Assembly (NCBI RefSeq): GCF_009857445.1
Contig: NZ_WWCN01000014.1
Coordinates: forward strand, 124,001 to 188,000
Source: Duganella flavida
Lineage (GTDB): Bacteria; Pseudomonadota; Gammaproteobacteria; Burkholderiales; Burkholderiaceae_D
DNA length: 64,000 bases
Direction: 5' to 3'
Shown here: positions 17,116 through 23,946 of the stretch, piece after piece
Position numbering within the stretch: position 1 is the stretch's first letter
How the letters are laid out: each line of letters begins with the position of its first letter
Translations under genes and position numbers: made by a program
The notes under the pieces: generated by a model
Seen by the model: the letters and a program-made list of their open reading frames with translations, nothing else
Told to the model about the DNA's origin: nothing
The model's database searches: none

Positions 17116-17841
17116 ATGCAGCGCATCGTCATCGCCTCGCTGGCTGCGGCCCTGCTGTTTGGCTGCCAGCTCCAGCACGAGAAGCCGACTTCGGCGCAAA
17201 TCGAAGTCATCGGCATGAAGGCCAAGCAGGAAGCTGACGCGCACGCCGAGCGTAAGCTGATGGCGTGGGCTGAAAACAATATGCCGGTAGCGCAGCGCGA
17301 GCTGGCCATCTTGTACCAGTCGCGTCCAACGCAGCGTGACGATGCGCTCAAGTTGTTTGAACAGGCAGCACGCGGCGGCGATACGGAAGCCGCGTTCCAG
17401 CTGGGCGAAATGCTGCGCATCGGCGTGCTGGGCGTGCCCGCCGCGCCGGCTGCGGCAGCGCCGTGGTATGCCATCGCCGCCCAGCATCAGCACGCGAAAG
17501 CGGCGCTGGTGCTGGGTCTGCTCTACAAAAACGGCGAAGGTGTGAAGCGTGACGATGCACAAGCCGCACACTGGCTGGCGCAGGCGAGCGAACGTGGCAA
17601 CGCGCACGCCATGTTCCTGCTCTCCAACTTCTACAACGAAGGTACGGGCGTGCCGCAAGACCACGCCCAAGCCCGCCTGCTGCTGGAAGAGGCGGCCGAG
17701 CATGAATATCCACCTGCGATCCAGGAACTGGCGATGGCGGTCCAGTTGGGCGACGCCCTGTCACCCAAGGACGAACTGCGCGCCAGCCACCTGATGAAAG
17801 AAGCCAGCGAACACCGCCGCAATAACTGGAACCGCTTTTAA
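17116..17841 (+). CDS. Sel1-repeat lipoprotein
   Basis: 241 aa. Lipobox LLFGC at residue 16 indicates a lipid-anchored envelope protein. From about residue 50 on it is made of 36-residue Sel1 repeats (A..LY......DDALKLFEQAARGGDTEAAFQLGEM; ...ALVLGLLYKNGEGVKRDDA; MFLLSNFYNEGTGVPQDHA). Such repeats mediate protein-protein contacts. Starts one base after the nucleotidase stop without a clear ribosome site, suggesting coupling. Specific role unknown. Confidence 0.88.
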   Translation: MQRIVIASLAAALLFGCQLQHEKPTSAQIEVIGMKAKQEADAHAERKLMAWAENNMPVAQRELAILYQSRPTQRDDALKLFEQAARGGDTEAAFQLGEMLRIGVLGVPAAPAAAAPWYAIAAQHQHAKAALVLGLLYKNGEGVKRDDAQAAHWLAQASERGNAHAMFLLSNFYNEGTGVPQDHAQARLLLEEAAEHEYPPAIQELAMAVQLGDALSPKDELRASHLMKEASEHRRNNWNRF

Positions 17842-17928
17842 TTCGCGCTCTTTCCCTGATGTGGTCCGGCGCACAGACCGGGCCATGTCGGGCTCCTAGA
17901 CTGGACTTTCGCCACCCAAGGAGCCGAT

Positions 17929-18435
17929 ATGACTACCACCACCCAGACGTCGGGCCGTATGCCCAAACCCATCCCTACTGAAACCCAGCCGCAAGACGCC
18001 ATCACGCTGCTGGTTGAGGATCATGAACACGTCAAGGCAATGTTCGAACAGTATGAAAAGCTGGGCGACCGCGCTCATGTCAGCAAGCAGAAACTTGCGC
18101 TGCAAATCTGCGAAGCGTTGACCAAGCACACCATGATCGAGGAAGAAATTTTTTACCCGGCCGTGCGCGAGGCGACCAAGGACGAAGACTTGATGGATGA
18201 AGCCGTCGTCGAGCACGCCTCCGCCAAGGACTTGATCGCCCAAATCCAGAGCATGGAGCCGACTGACGACCTGTACGACGCCAAAGTCAAGGTGCTGTCA
18301 GAAATGATCGAGCACCACGTCGGCGAAGAAGAAGGCGAGATGTTCCCCAAAGCCCGCAAAACCAAGCTCGACCTGGAAGCGCTGGGCGAACAAATGGCCG
18401 CCCGTAAGGAAAGCATCCAGCTGCCACCTATTTGA
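17929..18435 (+). CDS. Hemerythrin HHE domain protein
   Basis: 168 aa cytoplasmic four-helix bundle. Iron-ligand pattern: LLVEDHEHVKAMFEQYE near 28, LTKHTMIEEEIFYPAV near 67, VVEHASAKDLI near 90 and EHHVGEEEGEMFPKA near 126. HHE proteins bind a di-iron centre and serve in oxygen/NO sensing or protection. AAGGAG six bases before ATG 17929 fixes the start. Its end overlaps the convergent CoaD-HD gene by 8 bases. Confidence 0.9.
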   Translation: MTTTTQTSGRMPKPIPTETQPQDAITLLVEDHEHVKAMFEQYEKLGDRAHVSKQKLALQICEALTKHTMIEEEIFYPAVREATKDEDLMDEAVVEHASAKDLIAQIQSMEPTDDLYDAKVKVLSEMIEHHVGEEEGEMFPKARKTKLDLEALGEQMAARKESIQLPPI

Positions 18436-19576
18436 CCGCCAGCCGCTCCATCTCCTGCTGCATGTTGTCGATGGCGCGGTCGTTGTACTGGTCCGCGAAG
18501 TAAGCATCGCGGAACAGTTCACCGGCCTGCGCCTTGCGGCACAGGTGCGCCAGCGCCCCGCCGCGCTGCTCGCGGTATTTGGCGTCCGGCAGGTGGATGT
18601 ATTCCTGCCGGATGGCGCGCGCGTAGTTCTGGTAGACCTCGTCGTCCTGCCCCAGGATGGCCAGGTCTACGCACAGCAAAATATCCTTCAAACGATGCGT
18701 GATCGAGGCTTCCTGGAAGTGATCGGTCGCGCGTATCAGTTCAGCTGCATCGCCCATCTCCTGCCCGAGGTGGCTCCCCAGCCACAGCTGCGCGCTGGCT
18801 TCCTCATTGCTTAGCGTACCGGGATCGCCGCTGTGGCCGTACTCGGCATCATGGAACCAGAACGCCTGCTTGATGATGTCGACGTCCAACGGATCGGGAC
18901 GCGTATTGGCCGCCCACGCGCGGATTTCGCACAAGCCGTGCACCAGATGATCGAGGTTGTGATAGTAGCGCGCCGTGCCACCGTACGCAGTCGGTCCGGT
19001 CAGCTGCACGAACCACTGGTCGGCATGGGCGATGGCGGTAGCGTCGCGGTGTTCGTAGTCCCACAGGATTTCCCACTCGCGGCGCAACCAGCTCAGCACC
19101 CACGCATGGTAGGCCGGGCCGGGCACGAATTTCTTCATGATCCAGTTCCAGCCGATCGGCCCTTCCAAGGCTTTCACGAACGATGAGCTCACCGAACCGA
19201 GGTCGCGCGGCGGCATCACGAACACGGTCTTGGCGCCTTGCAGCACATCGACGTTGGTTTGCTGGATCAGGTTTTCGTAATCGAAATCGGCGGTGGTGCG
19301 GATGCCGCGAATCAGGCACTCGACGCCCTGCTTCTTGGCCGCGCGCGCCGTGTAGTCGCCACGCACGATCACCACCGAGACATTGTCCCAGCCCTGCTCG
19401 GCGCAGCTGAGCGCAATAATGCTCTTGCGCTCCTCGGCCGAGAACTTGGGCTTCTTGGCCGAATTCTCGGACAGGAACACTACCACCTCGTCCGCCAGCG
19501 AACGGGCTTCGTTGATCACCCACATGTGACCGTTGGTGATCGGGTCCAGGGTTCCCGAAAAGCCGATTTTCTTCAT
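18428..19576 (-). CDS. Phosphopantetheine adenylyltransferase-like domain fused to HD phosphohydrolase domain
   Basis: 382 aa. Residues 1-155 follow CoaD throughout: FSGTLDPITNGH (nucleotidyltransferase T/HxGH motif), AKKPKFSAEER, LIRGIRTTADFDYE and VSSSFVKAL, so ATP and phosphopantetheine binding residues are retained. Residues 165-382 match the COG4339 predicted HD-superfamily phosphohydrolases: YYHNLDHLVHG, FWFHDAEYGHSGD, a DLAILG segment and IRQEYIHLPDAKYREQR. CoaD is normally a free protein of about 160 aa. The start at ATG 19576 has GGAG 6 bases upstream. It lies 32 bases after the histidine kinase gene on the same strand and may be in that operon. Whether this is the cell's CoA-synthesis enzyme cannot be told. 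Confidence 0.85.
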   Translation of the reverse strand: MKKIGFSGTLDPITNGHMWVINEARSLADEVVVFLSENSAKKPKFSAEERKSIIALSCAEQGWDNVSVVIVRGDYTARAAKKQGVECLIRGIRTTADFDYENLIQQTNVDVLQGAKTVFVMPPRDLGSVSSSFVKALEGPIGWNWIMKKFVPGPAYHAWVLSWLRREWEILWDYEHRDATAIAHADQWFVQLTGPTAYGGTARYYHNLDHLVHGLCEIRAWAANTRPDPLDVDIIKQAFWFHDAEYGHSGDPGTLSNEEASAQLWLGSHLGQEMGDAAELIRATDHFQEASITHRLKDILLCVDLAILGQDDEVYQNYARAIRQEYIHLPDAKYREQRGGALAHLCRKAQAGELFRDAYFADQYNDRAIDNMQQEMERLAVK

Positions 19577-19608
19577 GCGCCGCTCCAGCACCGTATTAAA
19601 ACGGCATT

Positions 19609-20997
19609 TTAAGCTGGAGTGGGCTTGCTAGTCTCAGGAAAATCGACCTTGACCTTCAGTCCGCCCAAACGTTCGGACTGGTCGAGCGACAAGACGCCGC
19701 CGTGGCGCTCGGCAATCGACTGCACGATGGCCATGCCCAGGCCACTGCCGCCAGCCGGGCTGCCAGGCACGCGGTAGAAGCGGCTGAACACGCGTTCGCG
19801 CTCGTCTGGCGGGATGCCGGGGCCGGAATCTTCCACGCTCAGCTGGATGCGCGGCTTGGCATTTTTTGTGGCGGCCACGCTACGCCGCAGGTCCACATCA
19901 ACCGTGCCGCCGGCCGGCGTGTACTTGATGGCGTTGTCGACCAGGTTGCGCAGCAGGATGATCAGGGCGTCCTGCTGGCCCGCCACTACCACGTCGTCGG
20001 CGTAATGCAAGCCGAGGTCGATCTGGCGTGCCTGCGCCAAGCCGTTCATATCGCCCAGCACGCGCTTGACCAGTTCGCCCAGGTTGACCGGTTCCAGCTT
20101 AATCTCCTCGATGCCGCCCTCTTGCCGCGCCAGCACCAGCAACTGCTCCACCAGCCGCGTGGCACGTTCAATGCCGGCCGTGACGCGTGACACCGCCACC
20201 TTGCGCGCCACCTCGTCCGGCGCCCGCTCCAGGCTGAGAACCTGCAATTTCAACGCCGCCAGCGGCGTGCGCAACTCGTGCGCCGCATCGGCCACAAAGT
20301 GCTGCTGCGCTTCGAACGCCGTGCGCACCCGCACGAACAGCAAGTTCAGCTCTTGCACCAGCGGCAGCACTTCATCGGGCAAATCGTTTTCCGATACCGG
20401 TGACAAATCGTCCGCCTGGCGTGCCGCCACCTGCCGCTTGACGCGCGACACCGGCGCCAGCGAACCGGACACCACCCACCACACCACCAGCATCAGCACC
20501 GGCGCCATCACGGCGATCGGACCGACGGTGCGCAGCGCCAGCGTACCGGCCATGCGCTGGCGCACGGCCATGTCCTGCGCCACTTGCACGGTCTGGTTGG
20601 AGGTCTGAACCGAGAAGATGCGATAGGTGGTGTTCTTCACCTTGACGTTGGAGAAGCCCAGCACAGCCCGCTGCGGCAGGGCCGCGCGCGACAGCGAACG
20701 GAACACCTGCGCACCGTCCGGAGTCCAGACCTGCACCACCAGGTCGTCGTTTTCGGGATCGGCAGCCGTGTCGGCCGCCTTGTTGGTCAGCGTGGCGCTG
20801 GAACGCAGCGACATCGCCATTTGCTGCATGTGATAGTCGAAGATCTGGTCGGCGTCGTTGAGCGCGCTGCGGTAGGCGATCATGGCCTGCGCCAGCGCCG
20901 CCATCGTGATCGCCGCCAGCAGGAACCACAGCAGGCGGCCGCGCAGCGAGTGCGTTACCACCGGCACCCGTGGCAACGACGGCATCTTCACCTTCAT
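19609..20997 (-). CDS. Two-component sensor histidine kinase (QseC/PmrB type)
   Basis: 462 aa. Two membrane helices (about 21-43 and 160-182) bracket a short periplasmic domain (about 45-158), followed by a HAMP-like segment. Kinase core: phospho-acceptor in FVADAAHELRTPLAALKLQ near 245, N box NLVDNAIKYTP near 355, G1 DSGPGIPPDERERVFSRFYR near 395 and GGSGLGMAIVQSIAERHGG near 418. Start overlaps the regulator stop (ATGA), so it is translationally coupled to it. The signal is unknown; placement behind a Do-type protease points to envelope state. Confidence 0.94.
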   Translation of the reverse strand: MKVKMPSLPRVPVVTHSLRGRLLWFLLAAITMAALAQAMIAYRSALNDADQIFDYHMQQMAMSLRSSATLTNKAADTAADPENDDLVVQVWTPDGAQVFRSLSRAALPQRAVLGFSNVKVKNTTYRIFSVQTSNQTVQVAQDMAVRQRMAGTLALRTVGPIAVMAPVLMLVVWWVVSGSLAPVSRVKRQVAARQADDLSPVSENDLPDEVLPLVQELNLLFVRVRTAFEAQQHFVADAAHELRTPLAALKLQVLSLERAPDEVARKVAVSRVTAGIERATRLVEQLLVLARQEGGIEEIKLEPVNLGELVKRVLGDMNGLAQARQIDLGLHYADDVVVAGQQDALIILLRNLVDNAIKYTPAGGTVDVDLRRSVAATKNAKPRIQLSVEDSGPGIPPDERERVFSRFYRVPGSPAGGSGLGMAIVQSIAERHGGVLSLDQSERLGGLKVKVDFPETSKPTPA

Positions 20998-21653
20998 AGT
21001 TTGGGAACCATGTAGCCCAGGCCGCGCACGTTCTGAATCAGCTCCGCGCCCAGCTTTTTACGCAAGCCGTGGATGTAGACTTCCACCGCATTGCTGTTGA
21101 CTTCATCCTTCCAGCTATACAGTTTTTCTTCCAGCTGATGCCGCGACAGCACGATGCCGGGCCGCGCAATCAGCGCTTCCAGCACCGCCCACTCGCGCGC
21201 CGACAGACTGACCGGCTTACCGTCGGCCATCACTTCGCGGGTTTGCGGATTGACGGTCACGTTCCCATGTTCGAACACCGGCTCGGCGCGGCCGGCCGAA
21301 CGGCGCAGCAAGGCGCGGATGCGGGCCAGCAGCTCATCGAGGTCATACGGCTTGAGTACATAATCGTCAGCGCCGGCGTCAAGACCGGCGACGCGCTGTT
21401 CCTTGGCGTCGCGCGCGGTGGCGATCAGCACCGGTGTCAGTTCCTTGCGCAGGCGCATCGAGCGCAGCACGTCGAGACCGTCCTTGCGCGGCAGGCCCAG
21501 GTCCAGCAGCACCAGATCGTAGGTTTGCGTTTGCAGAGCGGTGTCGGCCATATCGCCATCCTTCACCCAGTCGACGGCGTAGTGCTCGGCCCGCAGGAGG
21601 TCCAGCACTACTTCGCCGATCATGGTGTCGTCTTCTACCAGCAGAAGTCGCAT
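20994..21653 (-). CDS. OmpR-family response regulator
   Basis: 219 aa. Receiver domain 1-115 with acidic pair EDD at 7-9, phosphorylated Asp in LLDLGLPRKDG near 51 and Lys in LKPYDLDELL near 101. C-terminal winged helix about 125-219 (SLSAREWAVLEALIARPG, SNAVEVYIHGLRKKLG, NVRGLGYMVPKL) as in QseB/PmrA. It lies 20 bases after the Do-type protease gene and overlaps the kinase gene by 4 bases, so protease, regulator and kinase likely form one transcript. Confidence 0.95.
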   Translation of the reverse strand: MRLLLVEDDTMIGEVVLDLLRAEHYAVDWVKDGDMADTALQTQTYDLVLLDLGLPRKDGLDVLRSMRLRKELTPVLIATARDAKEQRVAGLDAGADDYVLKPYDLDELLARIRALLRRSAGRAEPVFEHGNVTVNPQTREVMADGKPVSLSAREWAVLEALIARPGIVLSRHQLEEKLYSWKDEVNSNAVEVYIHGLRKKLGAELIQNVRGLGYMVPKL

Positions 21654-21673
21654 ATTTTTCCTTGTTATTTGCT

Positions 21674-23167
21674 TTAGCCCAGACGGACAGGTATGAAGAT
21701 TTTATCGTCGCCGCGCTGGATCAGCAATGCCACCGACTTGCCGGCCTTGCCCACCACGTCGCGCACCTGCTCGACGCTGTTGACTGGACGGCCATTTACC
21801 GACAGTAACACATCACCCGGCTGCACCCCGGCATTGGCGGCCGCGCCGCCCGCATCCTGGATCAGCAGGCCGCTGGCAATGCCGGATTCACGGCGTTCCG
21901 CGGCGTCCAACTGGCGCAGCGACAAGCCAAGGCGCAGCTTGGCGCTGGCCTGGTCGACTGGGCCGTCATCTTGCGCCACCACTTTGTCCTTGGCGTTACC
22001 CAGGGTTGCAGCGATCTGCACCGGTTTGCCCTGGCGCCAGACGTCCAGCGTGATTTTCTCGCCCGGCGTTGACAGACCGACCATCGACGGCAAATCGACC
22101 GAGCTGACGATTTTTTGGCCATTCAGCGCCAGGATCACATCGCCCGCCTTGAGGCCGGCTTTGTCAGCCGGACCGCCGCGCTCGACATTGGAAATCAGCG
22201 CGCCTTCCGGCGTGGCCAGGTTGAAGGAATCGGCAAAGCCCTGGTTCACTTCCTGTACCGTCACACCGAGCTTGGCGTGTACCACCTTGCCGGTAGCGAC
22301 GATCTGGTTCTTGATCTTGTTGGCGACATCGATAGGAATCGCAAACGACAAGCCCTGGTAGCCGCCAGTCTGGCTGTAAATCTGCGAGTTGATACCGACC
22401 ACCTCGCCGCGCGTGTTGAACAACGGGCCACCCGAGTTACCTGGGTTGACCGCCACGTCGGTCTGGATGAATGGCACGTTCCCATCCGGCAGCGAGCGGC
22501 CCTTGGCGCTGACCACGCCGGCAGTTACGGTGTTATCGAGGCCGTACGGCGAGCCGATGGCCAGCACCCACTCGCCCACTTTCAAATCGTTACCCTTGGC
22601 TAGCGGCACCACCGGCAGATTGTTGGCGTCGATCTTCAGCACCGCGACGTCGCTTTGCGGATCGGAGCCCAGTACCTTGGCGCGGAATTCGCGGCGGTCG
22701 GTCAGCTTGACCACTACCTCGCTGGCGTCACGCACCACGTGCGCATTGGTCAAAATGATACCGTCCGAGCTGATGATGAAACCGGAACCGAGGCCATGCG
22801 TCGGCTGCGCACGCTGACCACGCTGGCCGCCCTGCTGGCCTTGCTGGAAGCGGCGGAAGAATTCATAGAAAGGATCATCGGCAAACTGGTCGTTGCGACC
22901 TTGCTGGCCACCGCCATCGTAGGCAGTCTTGGTACTGCCGGTGACGTTGATGTTGACCACTGCCGGGCCGTTGTGCGCGGCGATGACGCTGAAATCAGGC
23001 AGCGTCATGGTGGGTGCTGGCACCGCTGCAGGCGCAGTAGTCACCGCAGCCGGCGTCGCGACGGCGGCAACCGCAGCATTCTGTTTGACAGCGACTGCAC
23101 CGCCGACGCCGACCACGCCCAGTACGGCGACGGCCACAGCAGCACGCTTGAGAGTAGAGATGGACAT
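21674..23167 (-). CDS. Do-family periplasmic serine protease (DegP/MucD type)
   Basis: 497 aa. N-terminal signal/anchor helix about 8-30 and an Ala/Pro linker. Trypsin-like domain with catalytic His in ILTNAHVV near 137, Asp in QSDVAVLKID near 167 and Ser in NPGNSGGPLF near 241. Two PDZ domains (about 285-375, LGVTVQEV...; 395-497, ending VALLIQRGDDKIFIPVRL). The Gln/Gly-rich loop after GGGQQGRNDQFADDPFYEFF is typical of betaproteobacterial members. Degrades or refolds misfolded envelope proteins. AGGAG seven bases before ATG 23167 fixes the start. First gene of a likely operon with the two-component pair. Confidence 0.93.
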   Translation of the reverse strand: MSISTLKRAAVAVAVLGVVGVGGAVAVKQNAAVAAVATPAAVTTAPAAVPAPTMTLPDFSVIAAHNGPAVVNINVTGSTKTAYDGGGQQGRNDQFADDPFYEFFRRFQQGQQGGQRGQRAQPTHGLGSGFIISSDGIILTNAHVVRDASEVVVKLTDRREFRAKVLGSDPQSDVAVLKIDANNLPVVPLAKGNDLKVGEWVLAIGSPYGLDNTVTAGVVSAKGRSLPDGNVPFIQTDVAVNPGNSGGPLFNTRGEVVGINSQIYSQTGGYQGLSFAIPIDVANKIKNQIVATGKVVHAKLGVTVQEVNQGFADSFNLATPEGALISNVERGGPADKAGLKAGDVILALNGQKIVSSVDLPSMVGLSTPGEKITLDVWRQGKPVQIAATLGNAKDKVVAQDDGPVDQASAKLRLGLSLRQLDAAERRESGIASGLLIQDAGGAAANAGVQPGDVLLSVNGRPVNSVEQVRDVVGKAGKSVALLIQRGDDKIFIPVRLG

Positions 23168-23263
23168 AACGGTTCTCCTATGCAAATGAGGACTTTAGAT
23201 GTATCCAATATGACGCTACAAACTTAGGCACCACTTAACCAAAATTCCTGCTTACAAATGCAA

Positions 23264-23287
23264 ACTGGCCGGAGAACCGGCCAGTTG
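23264..23287 (-). terminator. Stem-loop terminator after hsp20
   Basis: AACTGGCCGG-TTCT-CCGGCCAGTT on the minus strand is a perfect 10-bp stem with a 4-base loop, followed by TTTGCATTTGT. It lies between the hsp20 stop and the protease ATG, separating the two units. Confidence 0.65.
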
Positions 23288-23321
23288 TGGTTACTGCATT
23301 AAAGCTTGATTAAGCAGGCAT

Positions 23322-23780
23322 TTACGCAGCTGCGCGTTGCTCCAACGCGGTCACATTCTCGCCACCATCGATGACGATTTTGCGCGGCTTCAGTGCTTCA
23401 GGAATCTCACGCACCAGTTCGATGGTGAGCATGCCGTTGTCGAAGCTGGCGCCGGTCACTTTGACGTGGTTGGCCAGCTGGAAGCGCTGTTCGAAATCAC
23501 GTGCCGCGATGCCACGATGCAGATAGGTGCGTTCGGTAACATCTTTCTGCTTACGGCCCACCACCTGCAGCGAATCGCGCTCGAAAGTGATGTCGATTTC
23601 CGAACGGTTGAAGCCGGCCAGCGCCATCACGATGCGGTACTGGTCGTCCGAGACCAGCTCGATGTTGTATGGGGGATAGCTAGGGGTGCTGTCGTTGCGC
23701 TGGGCGTCGTTCAGCAGTTGTGCCAGGCGATCAAAGCCAATAGCGGAACGATACAGCGGGGCGAGGTCAAAAGTACGCAT
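23322..23780 (-). CDS. Small heat shock protein (Hsp20/IbpA type)
   Basis: 152 aa cytoplasmic holdase that binds unfolded proteins. Alpha-crystallin domain about 38-130 (YPPYNIELVSDDQYRIVMALAGF, FERDSLQVVGRKQKD, RGIAARDFEQRFQLANHVKV, DNGMLTIELVREIPE), the class A IbpA layout starting MRTFDLAPLYRS. ATG 23780 is used because AAGGAT lies 7 bases upstream; a longer in-frame start is 18 bases earlier. Upstream are a sigma-32 promoter and a ROSE-like hairpin masking the ribosome site, so control is probably both transcriptional and thermal. Confidence 0.95.
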   Translation of the reverse strand: MRTFDLAPLYRSAIGFDRLAQLLNDAQRNDSTPSYPPYNIELVSDDQYRIVMALAGFNRSEIDITFERDSLQVVGRKQKDVTERTYLHRGIAARDFEQRFQLANHVKVTGASFDNGMLTIELVREIPEALKPRKIVIDGGENVTALEQRAAA

Positions 23781-23785
23781 GATAA

Positions 23786-23810
23786 ATATCCTTTTCAAGT
23801 TAAGCGATAT
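23786..23810 (-). promoter_or_regulatory. ROSE-like RNA thermometer of hsp20
   Basis: In the mRNA the strand AUAUCGCUU (23810-23802) can pair with AAGGAUAU (23793-23786): AUAUC with GAUAU and CUU with AAG, leaving one bulged G and an 8-base loop. The whole Shine-Dalgarno AAGGAU is covered. The UCGCU segment equals the conserved UYGCU anti-Shine-Dalgarno signature of ROSE elements, including the bulged G. A second hairpin (AUCAG-CGGUUGC-CUGAU) lies further 5' in the leader. Confidence 0.7.
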
Positions 23811-23851
23811 GAAGGTTGGCGGCCCCTACAATCAGGCAACCGCTGATCCCC

Positions 23852-23879
23852 ATATAGGTCGGCTCAAAATGCTTTCAAG
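23852..23879 (-). promoter_or_regulatory. Sigma-32 heat-shock promoter of hsp20
   Basis: CTTGAAA (23879-23873), 13 bases, then CCTATAT (23858-23852) on the minus strand. This fits the RpoH consensus CTTGAAA-N11-16-CCCATNT at 7/7 and 6/7 positions. The leader to ATG 23780 is about 65 bases and holds the thermometer hairpin. Confidence 0.75.
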
Positions 23880-23946
23880 AGGTTTTTTTAAAAAATTTTT
23901 CGTTTCCTGCGTGCTACACTCTTTCTCTTGTTAACCGTTTTATCAA

